This document shows positions 8,633 through 16,562 of a stretch of 64,000 bases of DNA, in pieces. Each line of letters opens with the position of its first letter. Within the stretch, counting starts at the first letter, position 1. Both the position numbers and the translations under genes were made by a program. This stretch comes from Halobaculum saliterrae (GTDB lineage: Archaea; Halobacteriota; Halobacteria; Halobacteriales; Haloferacaceae), in assembly GCF_009831625.1 (NCBI RefSeq), contig NZ_WUUS01000001.1, positions 434,301 through 498,300 on the forward strand, given 5' to 3'. Under the pieces are notes generated by a model, which made no database searches, was not told the DNA's origin, and was given only the letters and a program-made list of their open reading frames with translations.

Positions 8633-9220
8633 ATGAGTTCCGGACAGGACGCGTTCGATCCCTCCCGAACGGCCGTCGTCGTCGTCGACATGCAGAACGG
8701 CTTCTGTCACCCCGACGGAGCCCTCTACGCCGAGCCCAGCGAGGCGGCGATCGAGCCCGTCCGAACGCTCGTCGAGCGCGCCGGCGACGCCGGCGCATCC
8801 GTCGTCTACACCCGAGACGTCCACCCGCCCGAGCAGTTCGAGGACGCCCACTACTACGACGAGTTCGACCGCTGGGGCGAGCACGTCGTCGAGGGGAGCT
8901 GGGACGCGGAACTCGTCGAGGACCTCCCGACGGAGGACGCGGATCACGTCGTCGAGAAGCACACGTACGACGCGTTCCACAACACCGAGTTGGAGGGGTG
9001 GCTCGACGCCCGCGGCGTCGACGACCTGGTGATCTGCGGGACGCTGGCGAACGTCTGCGTCCTCCACACCGCCGGCTCTGCCGGCCTGCGCGACTACCGG
9101 CCGGTCGTCGTCGAGGACGCGCTCGGGTACATCACCGAGGACCACCGCGAGTACGCCGTCGACCACGCCGACTGGCTGTTCGGCGAGACGGCGGCGCTGG
9201 CGGACGTGACGTTCGCGTAG
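8633..9220 (+). CDS. Nicotinamidase / isochorismatase-family hydrolase
   Basis: A 195-residue cysteine hydrolase. The catalytic triad of the family is present: Asp19 in VVVVDMQNGFC, Lys109 in VVEKHTYDAF and Cys142 in ANVCVLHTA. The likely reaction is nicotinamide to nicotinate plus ammonia in NAD salvage, feeding the nicotinate phosphoribosyltransferase at 4035. Isochorismatase-family amidases with other substrates share the triad, so specificity is inferred mainly from context. The start is the ATG at 8633; the 28 upstream in-frame codons lie in the intergenic space shared with the divergent surface-protein gene. Confidence 0.82.
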   Translation: MSSGQDAFDPSRTAVVVVDMQNGFCHPDGALYAEPSEAAIEPVRTLVERAGDAGASVVYTRDVHPPEQFEDAHYYDEFDRWGEHVVEGSWDAELVEDLPTEDADHVVEKHTYDAFHNTELEGWLDARGVDDLVICGTLANVCVLHTAGSAGLRDYRPVVVEDALGYITEDHREYAVDHADWLFGETAALADVTFA

Positions 9221-9303
9221 CGGATCGCGCGTTCGCGTACCGTCCGTCCACCAGCCACCGGCCACCGACCGGCGACCGCGGCGGCGACCCGATCCGGGAC
9301 GGG

Positions 9304-9846
9304 CTACTCCTCGTCCGTCGGTTCGCCCCAGTCCTCGGGGTACAGGGTCCCCGGGTCCGAGAGCGAGAACACGACGCGTTCGGAGTCGTCGAGCGGGCGG
9401 AGGTAGGCGCGCAACTCGCCCGCGGCCTCGGCGCGCTCCAGCATCGGCTCGGCCTGTCGTTCGGCGTAGTACAGCGGGAACGCGACCGCCTCGCCCGCGG
9501 CCTCGGCCTTCATCACGACGACGAGGAACACCACCTCCGACTGCTGGGCGCGGTAGGCGTCGTACTCGTCGAAGGCGGCCGCGGTCCCGTCGGTCCCCGT
9601 CAGTTCCTCGACGAGCTCCTGTGCGGCGGAGAACTCGTCGCCCGGGAGGAGCACGTCGAACCCGGTTCGGTCCACCTCGATCCCGGTACCGTCGGTGGAG
9701 ACGTTGGGCAGGGGCGTCACGTCGCCCGGGTGGAGTTCGAGCACGTCCCAGCCCGCCTCGCGGTACTCCTCGGCGGTGGCCTCCATGTCGGCCATCACGT
9801 CGTCCCAGAACTCGGTGTATCCAGCGAGCGGGTGGCTGCCGGCCAT
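9304..9846 (-). CDS. Conserved haloarchaeal protein of unknown function
   Basis: A 180-residue acidic soluble protein starting MAGSHPLAGYTEFWDD at the ATG at 9846. It has alternating helix and strand character. A central FLVVVMKAEAAGEAVAFPLYY strand pair and a C-terminal RPLDDSERVVFSLSDP suggest a compact alpha/beta fold. No known catalytic motif, signal or membrane helix. It looks like a haloarchaea-restricted conserved family (I recall similar proteins annotated DUF7529, unverified). It is convergent with the nicotinamidase and upstream of dihydroorotase on the same strand, with an 89-nt gap. Confidence 0.7.
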   Translation of the reverse strand: MAGSHPLAGYTEFWDDVMADMEATAEEYREAGWDVLELHPGDVTPLPNVSTDGTGIEVDRTGFDVLLPGDEFSAAQELVEELTGTDGTAAAFDEYDAYRAQQSEVVFLVVVMKAEAAGEAVAFPLYYAERQAEPMLERAEAAGELRAYLRPLDDSERVVFSLSDPGTLYPEDWGEPTDEE

Positions 9847-9935
9847 ACACCACCGGCGGCGGCGCGGGGGGAAAACCGTTGTCGTGTGGAGCCGCGACGG
9901 CGACGGCCGAGCGCTGGACGTGTCGCCGGCGACGG

Positions 9936-11252
9936 CTACCGCCGGACGTTCTCGCCGATCGCGTCCCCGAACGCCTCGTCGTCGCCGCGAGCGTCGTAGG
10001 CGACGTGTCCGCGGACGAGCGTCAACTCGGGGAAGACGGCCTCGCGGCCGTCGAACGGCGTCCATCCGCACTTCGAGTGGAGGTCGTCGCCGCGGATCTC
10101 GCGGGTCGAGTCGAGGTCGACGAGCACGAGGTCGGCGTCCGCGCCCTCCGCGACCCGCCCCTTCCCCGGCACGTCGAAGATCGCCGCCGGGTTCGCGGCG
10201 ACGAGGTCGCGCACGCGCTCCAGATCGAGGGTGCCCTCGCGAACCTCCCGCAGGAGCAGCGGGAGCATCGTCTCGACGCCGGGCACGCCCGAGGGTGCGT
10301 CCCGAACGCTCGCGTCCTTCTCCGCTCGGGTGTGGGGCGCGTGATCGGTGGCGACGATGTCGACGGTGCCGTCGGCGACGCGCTCGAACACCGCCTTCCG
10401 TCGTTCCTCGCTCCGGAGCGGCGGGTTCATCCGGCCGAAGGTGCCGAGGTCGTCGAGGTCCGCGCGAGAGAGGAACAGGTGGTGCGGCGTCACCTCGCAG
10501 GTCGCGCCCGCGTCGCCGGCGGCGTCGATCCCCTCGGGCGTGGAGGTGTGGGCGATGTGGATGGCGGCGCCGGAGTCGGCGCCGACCGCGAGCGCGCGCT
10601 CGACGGCGGCGGCCTCGGCCTCGGCGGTTCGGTAGGCGCTCCAGGCGTCGACGTCGGCGTCGCGGCCGACTCCGTCGCCGGCACGCTCCAGCGCCGCCCG
10701 GTCGAACAGGTCGGCGTCCTCAGCGTGGACGGTGACGACCGTGTCCTCGGCCGCCGCGCGGGCGACGGCGTCGGCGAACAGGTCCGCCTCGATGCCCATG
10801 TCGCCGGTGGAGTCGGCCAGGAACACCTCCCCGAGCGCGAACAGCGGGCGCTCGAACAGCGAGTCGGGGTCCCAGTCGGCGGTGACGCCCCCGTTGATCC
10901 CGAAGTCGACGAGCGACTTCGCCGCGAGGTCGATCTTCTCGTCGACCGCCGCGCCAGTCACCGTCGGCGGGTCGGTGTTCGGCTGGTCGACGACGGTGGT
11001 GACGCCGCCGGCGGCCGCCGAGCGCGACCCGGTGTGCCAGTCCTCCTTGTGGGCGAATCCCGGCTCGCGGAAGTGAACGTGCGCGTCGATGGCGCCCGGG
11101 AGGAGGTGTCTCCCGTCGCAGTCGACGATCTCGTGGGCGTCGGCGGGGTCGAGCGTGCCTGCGTCGGCGACCCGCGCGATCGTCTCCCCCTCGACCAGCA
11201 CGTCGCGGACGCGGCCGTCCGCGAGCGTGGCGTCGGTGAACAGCGTACTCAT
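9936..11252 (-). CDS. pyrC: Dihydroorotase
   Basis: A 438-residue metal-dependent amidohydrolase that cyclises carbamoyl aspartate to dihydroorotate in pyrimidine synthesis. It shows the type I dihydroorotase/allantoinase pattern: GAIDAHVHFREPGFAHKED (metal HxH and substrate Arg, around residue 57), GGVTTVVDQPNTDPPT, a metal-ligand His in TVHAEDADLF and again in HIAHTSTPEG, and the catalytic Asp in VATDHAPH. Length and order match family members. The start is the ATG at 11252 (MSTLFTDATL). It is followed on the same strand, 39 nt upstream, by the lipoate-ligase-family gene; a shared transcript is possible. Confidence 0.93.
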   Translation of the reverse strand: MSTLFTDATLADGRVRDVLVEGETIARVADAGTLDPADAHEIVDCDGRHLLPGAIDAHVHFREPGFAHKEDWHTGSRSAAAGGVTTVVDQPNTDPPTVTGAAVDEKIDLAAKSLVDFGINGGVTADWDPDSLFERPLFALGEVFLADSTGDMGIEADLFADAVARAAAEDTVVTVHAEDADLFDRAALERAGDGVGRDADVDAWSAYRTAEAEAAAVERALAVGADSGAAIHIAHTSTPEGIDAAGDAGATCEVTPHHLFLSRADLDDLGTFGRMNPPLRSEERRKAVFERVADGTVDIVATDHAPHTRAEKDASVRDAPSGVPGVETMLPLLLREVREGTLDLERVRDLVAANPAAIFDVPGKGRVAEGADADLVLVDLDSTREIRGDDLHSKCGWTPFDGREAVFPELTLVRGHVAYDARGDDEAFGDAIGENVRR

Positions 11253-11291
11253 TGGCGGAGATGCGCGGTGGCCGGGCGTAAGTTCGGCGGA

Positions 11292-12029
11292 TCAGTCGTC
11301 GCGCGCCGAGAGATCGGCCACGTCCCGTACTTCTGCCTCGCGATCGGCGACGAACTCGGCCTCGATGGCGTCGCGGACCGCCTCCGGATCGGCGGGACCG
11401 CCCGCCTGCGCCACGGAGCCGACCGACTCCGGGTCGAACGGCACGTCGAGCGCGTCGTAGACGGGGGCGAGCACCGCCCGGATCGGCCCGCGCTCGGCGA
11501 CGGTCACGCACCCCGAGACGAGCGCGGCGTTCTGCCGGACACGCTGGGCGATACCGGCGACCTTGCCGCCGCCGACGACGCGGACGGAGTAGTCGCCCGG
11601 GCAGTACGAGGCCGGCGGCTCCCCCCGTTCCACGTCGGCGCCGGCGTCGCGGAGGGCGGCGACGAGCGTCGCGACCGCGTCCCCGTAGCGGTCGTTCAGG
11701 CCGGCCCGAGCGTCGTCGAGCGGGATCGCGTGGGCGAACGCCAGCGTCGACTCGGCGTACGCGACCGCCCGGCCGCCGACGGAGCGCTCGACCGGCGGGA
11801 ACCCGTGCTCGCGGGCCGCCGCAGTCGCGCGGTCGTAGCCGTCGGCGCGGGCGTCGCGGCGCCCGAACGCGAGCGATCGGCCGGGCGTCCACACCCGGAG
11901 GGAGGGGACGCCCGACTCGCCGGCCGCCGAGAGCATCGCGGCGGTCGCGGCGCGGTCGGTATCGCGGTCCGATCGGCGGCCGCGATACACCCGGACGCGA
12001 CCCTCGCCGCCTCGGCGCTCGTCGGTCAC
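11292..12029 (-). CDS. Lipoate-protein ligase A family protein
   Basis: A 245-residue member of the BPL/LplA/LipB fold. Signatures are LAFGRRDA, RSVGGRAVAYAE (the RxxGGxAV lipoyl-AMP binding loop), CPGDYSVRVVGGGKVAGIAQR (the invariant Lys in GGGKVAGIAQR) and GCVTV. These enzymes attach lipoate or octanoate to E2 or GcvH domains, or biotin in relatives. There is no separate C-terminal accessory domain, as in archaeal LplA-N proteins that require a partner LplB. No lipoylated target gene is in the window, so the true acceptor is open. The start is the ATG at 12029. Confidence 0.85.
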   Translation of the reverse strand: MTDERRGGEGRVRVYRGRRSDRDTDRAATAAMLSAAGESGVPSLRVWTPGRSLAFGRRDARADGYDRATAAAREHGFPPVERSVGGRAVAYAESTLAFAHAIPLDDARAGLNDRYGDAVATLVAALRDAGADVERGEPPASYCPGDYSVRVVGGGKVAGIAQRVRQNAALVSGCVTVAERGPIRAVLAPVYDALDVPFDPESVGSVAQAGGPADPEAVRDAIEAEFVADREAEVRDVADLSARDD

Positions 12030-12081
12030 GCCCGTCGCTCGGAGTCGGGTCGCCTAAGCGCTTGCGTCGCCTGCGGCGAGT

Positions 12082-13029
12082 ATGGAGGAGTCGCCGGGGG
12101 ATCTGTCGCGGGCGGACGGCGGCGACCGGGACACGCCGGCGCCGGTCGCACTCCCCGAGTTGGTGCTCGCTCGCTACCGGATGTTCTCGCTGTACAACTC
12201 GCCGTATCCCGCCCACGACAGCGCGTGTGCGGTGGACCTGTACCCCGAGTCGAACGCCGGTCTCTCGCCCGTCGCCGGCGAGGTGCTCGACACCCGGACC
12301 GTCGGCTGTCCCGACCGCGAGTACGCCGTCGACCACGACCACCTGATCGTGATCGACGCCGGCGACCACGTGGCGCGCGTGCTCCACGTCGATCCGGCGG
12401 TCAAAGCGGGCGACCGGGTCGCCGTCGGGGACCCCCTCGGGGAGATGGTCCGGTCGGGCTTCTTCGGCCGCTGGGTCGACAACCACGTCCACCTGGAGTT
12501 CCGCGAGCACGGGAGGAATCCGTATCGCGCGTCGGGGTCGCTTCCGCTCGTCGCCGACGCGGACGTGACGGCGCTCCCGTGGGACGGCACCGGGACGGTC
12601 GTCGAGACGGGCCCGAGCCACGCGGTGCTCGACGCGCCGACGGCGCCCCCCACGGACGGCGTCGCCGCGGACTTCACGGCCGTCACGACCGACGATGGCC
12701 GCCCGCTCGACGGCGGCCTCGCGCACTACACCGGGGGCGGTGTGCTCGACGGGGACATCGACGGTGACGGCGGGACGGACGGGGAGCCGGTATCGTTCCT
12801 CGGCGACGAGGTCGGCGACCGGACCGGTCGCCACGTCGATTGGGCCGACGTGGACGTGCTCGCGAACGGCGAGCGGATCACGGGGCTGTCGCTGTTCGCC
12901 GCCCGAGCCGACGCCGCCGCGGGCGTGAAACTGGTGACCCGACCCGAAGCTGGCGACCCGACGTTCGCCGTCGGCGACGAGGTCGACGTGCGGATCGCCG
13001 AGAGCGATGACCCCGTTCGCCTCGGGTGA
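12082..13029 (+). CDS. M23/LytM-like (duplicated hybrid motif) domain protein
   Basis: A 315-residue cytosolic-looking protein without a signal peptide. The N-terminal half resembles an M23 peptidase beta-sandwich: AHDSACAVDLYP supplies His45 and Asp52, then SPVAGEVLD and KAGDRVAVGDPLGEMV mirror the biotinyl-like strands, and DNHVHLEFREH supplies the HxH (His135/His137). So the classical Zn ligands H, D and H appear present. Halophilic archaea lack murein, so a peptidoglycan role is excluded; the domain may act on proteins or be a binding scaffold. The C-terminal half (Asp-rich, ending ESDDPVRLG) is unassigned. The ATG at 12082 is preferred. Confidence 0.65.
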   Translation: MEESPGDLSRADGGDRDTPAPVALPELVLARYRMFSLYNSPYPAHDSACAVDLYPESNAGLSPVAGEVLDTRTVGCPDREYAVDHDHLIVIDAGDHVARVLHVDPAVKAGDRVAVGDPLGEMVRSGFFGRWVDNHVHLEFREHGRNPYRASGSLPLVADADVTALPWDGTGTVVETGPSHAVLDAPTAPPTDGVAADFTAVTTDDGRPLDGGLAHYTGGGVLDGDIDGDGGTDGEPVSFLGDEVGDRTGRHVDWADVDVLANGERITGLSLFAARADAAAGVKLVTRPEAGDPTFAVGDEVDVRIAESDDPVRLG

Positions 13030-13166
13030 TCGACGGCGGCCGGGACGGCGGGAGTCCGCCTCACGGTCTCTGACAACGCGTTCATTCCTCCCCGGCTCGG
13101 CACGAAGACCTCGCCGCACGTGGCCGTGGCCTCGAACCTCCGGTTCTCGGCTACGCTTTCTCTGTG

Positions 13167-13229
13167 GGCGGCGCGCCCGCGAGCGCGCCGCCGAACACCG
13201 TGGTCCTCGGCCTCACGGCCTCGGACCAC
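13167..13229. other. Twin strong hairpins upstream of rps6e
   Basis: Hairpin 1 (13167-13192) has a perfect 10-bp stem GGCGGCGCGC/GCGCGCCGCC with a 6-nt loop. Hairpin 2 (13200-13229) pairs GTGGTCC with GGACCAC and, inside, GGCC with GGCC. They sit between the M23-like gene and rps6e, ending 43 nt before the S6e ATG. They may end upstream transcription or fold in the leader; no T-run follows hairpin 1. The rest of 13030-13272 shows no gene. Confidence 0.45.
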
Positions 13230-13272
13230 GCTTTCGACGGTCTTTTCTCTCACCGCCGAGCAGTACCCCGTA

Positions 13273-13689
13273 ATGGCTGAGTTCAAGATCGTCGTCGGCG
13301 ACGACACCGGCGACACGCGGCAGTTCGACGTGGACGGGCAGGACGCGAACCGATTCCTCGGTCGCGAGATCGGCGACGAGGTCGACGGCGCGGCCGTCGA
13401 CGTCGACGGCGACCTGACGCTGACGGGCGGCTCCGACAAGGCCGGCCGGCCGATGCGCGAGGAGGTTCCCGGCAGCGAACTGAAGGAGCTCCTGCTCGCG
13501 GGCGGCGTCGGCTACAAGCCCTCGCGCGACGGCGAGCGCAAGCGCGTCACCGTCCGCGGCCGCCAGATCTCCGAGGAGACCGTCCAGATCAACGCCCGCG
13601 TCGAGGGCTCCATCGCCGAGGCGCTCGGCGAGGACGAGCCGGAGGAGGACGAGGAGGCCGACGCCGACGCGGACGACGACGAGGAGTAA
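13273..13689 (+). CDS. rps6e: 30S ribosomal protein S6e
   Basis: A 138-residue archaeal S6e, a small-subunit ribosomal protein. The sequence [18 protein letters not shown], the [10 protein letters not shown] segment, [16 protein letters not shown] and the [18 protein letters not shown] segment are diagnostic. The eukaryotic C-terminal phosphorylated tail is absent and replaced by an acidic run ([15 protein letters not shown]), typical of haloarchaea. The start ATG at 13273 follows TACCCCGTA. The next gene begins 22 nt downstream on the same strand and is probably co-transcribed. Confidence 0.95.
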   Translation: MAEFKIVVGDDTGDTRQFDVDGQDANRFLGREIGDEVDGAAVDVDGDLTLTGGSDKAGRPMREEVPGSELKELLLAGGVGYKPSRDGERKRVTVRGRQISEETVQINARVEGSIAEALGEDEPEEDEEADADADDDEE

Positions 13690-13711
13690 CGCGGTCACCG
13701 TTTTCAGGTTC

Positions 13712-14158
13712 ATGAGCGACAGACTCGCCAGCGACGCCGACGACGTCACCGCGTTTCGCGCGCGCCTCGCACGGTCGGGCGGCACGAGGCTCCCCTGCCT
13801 GCGGATCCCCGAAGAGGCCGCCGTCTCCGCCGGCGACGAGATCCGGCTCGTTCTCGACGGCGACCAGCGCCACGCCGAGGTGACGAGCGACTCGAAGGGG
13901 CTGCTCGTGCGCGGCGCCTACGACGACCGCAAGCGCATGCGCGAGGCGACCCGCGGGACCGGCGGCGACGTCGAGAACCGGCTGGTCGAGTGGGCCCGCG
14001 AGCACGACCGCGACCCCGGCGACCCGGTCGACCTCGACGAGGTCGATCCGGGCTACCTCTACGGGCTACGCGTCCCTGGCGAGCGCGCCGTCTACACGGT
14101 GACGAAGCGCCCCGACAAGGGGTTACAGGACATCGCCGATTCGCTGTACGACGAGTAG
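13712..14158 (+). CDS. Conserved haloarchaeal protein downstream of S6e
   Basis: A 148-residue acidic soluble protein (start MSDRLASDADDVTAFRAR). The middle has a beta-rich segment (EIRLVLDGDQRHAEVTSDSKG), and the C-terminal part ends YTVTKRPDKGLQDIADSLYDE. No catalytic motif. It lies 22 nt after rps6e. I recall this neighbour being annotated DUF7112 in haloarchaea, but cannot verify that here. Association with translation is inferred only from position. Confidence 0.75.
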   Translation: MSDRLASDADDVTAFRARLARSGGTRLPCLRIPEEAAVSAGDEIRLVLDGDQRHAEVTSDSKGLLVRGAYDDRKRMREATRGTGGDVENRLVEWAREHDRDPGDPVDLDEVDPGYLYGLRVPGERAVYTVTKRPDKGLQDIADSLYDE

Positions 14159-14186
14159 CCCGGGGAGCCGACGCCCGCCCGCGTCG

Positions 14187-15611
14187 TCACCCGTCGAGGA
14201 GCGGGACGCCGGTCACCTCGAACCGGGCGCCGCCGGCGTCGCTGGCCGTCACCGCGATGTCCCACCCGTGCGCACTGATCACCTGATCGACGATCGAGAG
14301 CCCGAACCCGGTCCCCTTCTCGGTGGTGGAGTAGCCGTTCTCGAGGACGGGCTCCCGCTCGGTGGGCGGGATCCCGACGCCGTCGTCCTCGACGAAGAAT
14401 CCCCCGTCCGACAGCGTTCCGACGGTCACGCCGACGCGTTCCTCGTTGTGTTCGATCGCGTTTCGAAGCAGGTTCTCGGCGGCCTCCTTGAGCCGAATCG
14501 GATCACATTCGATCGTCGCCGTGTCCTCGATCGCGAGCGTCGCCTCGGCCATCGCGACGTTGTCCTCGGCGGCCCGGACGACCTCGGCGAGATCGACCGG
14601 TTCGGTGTCGCCGATCTCGTCGCCGGTGCGTGCCAGCGACAGCAGGTCCTCGAGCAGCTCCTCCATCCGGACGACCGCCCGGGCGCTGGCCTCGAGGTGC
14701 TCGTTGTCGAACTGCTCGCGGGCCAGGCCGAGGTGGCCGTCCGCGATGTTGATCGGGTTCCGGAGGTCGTGTGCGACCGTCGAGGCGAAGCCGTCGAGCT
14801 GCTCGTTCCTGCTGGCGAGGTCCTGTTCGTGCCGCTTCCGGTCGGTGATGTCCCGCGTGAACCCCGTCAGCCGCTGGATCGAGCCCTCGTCGTCCGTGAT
14901 GGGGACGCAGTGTGACTCCAGCCACACGACCACCGACTCGGACTTGTGGACGCGGTACTCGACGCTCTGGGAGTTCCCGGAGGAGGCGCGTTCCATCGTC
15001 TGCCGTACGCGGTCGACGTCGTCGGGGTGGACGTGGTCGAGGAACGATTCGGGGTCGGCGTACAGCTCCTCGGTAGGCTGTCCGAACAGCCGCTCGTGGG
15101 CCTCGTTGATGAACAACAGCTCGTCCCAGCCGGGGGAGAACATCCAGAGGGCGTCGTTCGCGACCCCGGCGAGGTCGCGGAGCCGCTCGTCGGTTCGTCG
15201 GGCGCGCTGCTCGGCCCGACGACGGTCGACGTACGTGGTGATCTTCCGCGCCAGCAGTTCGTGTTGGCCCCCGATCGCCTCCTCGATGACGTAGTCGGTG
15301 ACGCCCGCGGAGATGGCCTCGCTCGCGACGCGCTCGTCCCCGGTCCCGGCGAACATGATGAACGGGACGTCCGGGTCGATCTCGCGGACCGACCGAAGGA
15401 ACTCGATACCCGTTCCCCCCGGCATCGCGTAGTCGCTGAGGATGCAGTCCACGTCGCCGTCGCCGAAGCGGTCGAGTCCATCGGCCGTCGTGGTCTCCGT
15501 CACCACCGTCAGTCGGTCCGACTCACGCTCGAGTCCGATGACGAGCAGCTCCAACAGGTCGGGCTCGTCGTCGACGTAGAGAACGGTGATCTCGTCGTTC
15601 TCTTGGTTCAT
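14187..15611 (-). CDS. Receiver-PAS-histidine kinase hybrid
   Basis: A 474-residue cytosolic signalling protein. Domains in order: a receiver (residues 7-120; VLYVDDEPDLLELL, phospho-Asp in CILSDYAMPGG), PAS (about 145-265, ending FTRDITDRKRHEQD), a HisKA-type dimerisation helix with His in TVAHDLRNPIN (about 290), and HATPase (N box NLLRNAIEHNEE, G1 DDGVGIPPTE, G2 GTGFGLSI). No membrane segment, so it must sense a cytoplasmic cue or protein. The ATG at 15611 (MNQENDEITV) is preferred over 15662 because conserved receiver sequence starts right after it. Its C-terminal 120 residues strongly resemble those of the kinase at 18864. Confidence 0.9.
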   Translation of the reverse strand: MNQENDEITVLYVDDEPDLLELLVIGLERESDRLTVVTETTTADGLDRFGDGDVDCILSDYAMPGGTGIEFLRSVREIDPDVPFIMFAGTGDERVASEAISAGVTDYVIEEAIGGQHELLARKITTYVDRRRAEQRARRTDERLRDLAGVANDALWMFSPGWDELLFINEAHERLFGQPTEELYADPESFLDHVHPDDVDRVRQTMERASSGNSQSVEYRVHKSESVVVWLESHCVPITDDEGSIQRLTGFTRDITDRKRHEQDLASRNEQLDGFASTVAHDLRNPINIADGHLGLAREQFDNEHLEASARAVVRMEELLEDLLSLARTGDEIGDTEPVDLAEVVRAAEDNVAMAEATLAIEDTATIECDPIRLKEAAENLLRNAIEHNEERVGVTVGTLSDGGFFVEDDGVGIPPTEREPVLENGYSTTEKGTGFGLSIVDQVISAHGWDIAVTASDAGGARFEVTGVPLLDG

Positions 15612-15757
15612 TGTCGAAGCGTTCTCGGCGGACACGTAAACCCGTTCACCTACAGATATCACCGATGGTAGTGGGGGGCGGCCGGTCGAGCGGCGCGACC
15701 GCGCCGGTTCCGACCCGCGACGGACGACCTTATCCCACTCGCGCGCCGATTCGGGGT

Positions 15758-16267
15758 ATGACCGACGACGCCGACGATGGCGCCGACGCCGCGGACCGTG
15801 CCGTGAACGACGGGAAGCTCGCGGAGTTCCTCGCTGGCGAACGCCTCGAGGACGTGGCGATCTATCTCACGCACGATCACCTCGACGAACAGGGGAAGAT
15901 CGCCAACATGGGCCAGGCCGTCGACGAGGGAGTCGTCCTCGTGCTCCCCGGCGAGGACGGACGCCAGGCGTTCGCCGCCGGCACCGGCATGGACCCGATG
16001 GAGTTCGCCAAGGGCGCGATGGACCGCGACGGGGTCGTCTACCCCGATCTGGGCGGCGGCGAGTGTCCGGACGCGGCCGAGGATCCCGAGGCGACCCATC
16101 GAGCGGAGTTCGTGTTCGCGTTCGCCGAGGAGCAGAACGAGGGCGTCGGCGGTCTGTACGCCGAGGGCGACGTGATGCACGCGTACGCGCACTGCTCGTG
16201 CGGCACCGACTACTCGCACAAGTGGGTCATGAGCGAGTACAGCGAGAACCCGACCGTCGAGGACTGA
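15758..16267 (+). CDS. Conserved haloarchaeal protein with CxC near C-terminus
   Basis: A 169-residue acidic protein starting MTDDADDGADAADRAVND at the ATG at 15758. Recognisable pieces are VAIYLTHDHLDEQGK, GVVLVLPGEDGRQAFAAGTGMDPMEFA and a C-terminal MHAYAHCSCGTDYSHKWVMSEY, where HCSCG and nearby His residues could bind a metal. No signal or membrane helix. It resembles proteins I recall as DUF5807, unverified. It lies between two minus-strand genes, so it is transcribed alone; upstream in-frame sequence is shadow of the divergent kinase promoter region. Confidence 0.72.
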   Translation: MTDDADDGADAADRAVNDGKLAEFLAGERLEDVAIYLTHDHLDEQGKIANMGQAVDEGVVLVLPGEDGRQAFAAGTGMDPMEFAKGAMDRDGVVYPDLGGGECPDAAEDPEATHRAEFVFAFAEEQNEGVGGLYAEGDVMHAYAHCSCGTDYSHKWVMSEYSENPTVED

Positions 16268-16380
16268 GACAGGAAGTTCCGGGCGATTGGCGCCGAGGTC
16301 GAAACGGGTCGGGCCGGGAGACCCCGCGGCGTCGTCGAGGGCCGTCGCTCACGAGTGTAGAGCGACGGGGTAGGTCAGTC

Positions 16381-16460
16381 GACGGTACCCGCGGCGGGGT
16401 GACCCACCTGGGTGAAAGGTGCCGCCTGACCGTGCCGTCCGCTCAACGGAGCGGCCGCGC
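16381..16460. other. Structured intergenic segment, possible small RNA
   Basis: The 295-nt gap holds an imperfect GGTGACCCACCTGGGTGAAA element and a perfect 6-bp hairpin CCGCTC-AACG-GAGCGG (16439-16454). The nearby palindrome ACCCACCTGGGT adds pairing potential. No coding frame of the usual bias is seen. I cannot match it to a known RNA family. It may be the 3' end of one of the two convergent transcripts. Confidence 0.25.
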
Positions 16461-16562
16461 GTACAAAGGGACTCCGATCGAAGCGGCGTCGAGCGGGACC
16501 CGGCCCGATCCGCCGATACCGGGTGAGCGCCGTCTCGACGGCCGCCGATCCGCTACGGCGAC

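Noticed and set aside
9621-12767. 1048-codon plus-strand frame
   Set aside because: It is antisense to the dihydroorotase and lipoate-ligase genes and then out of frame with the M23-like gene, which has the real protein features.
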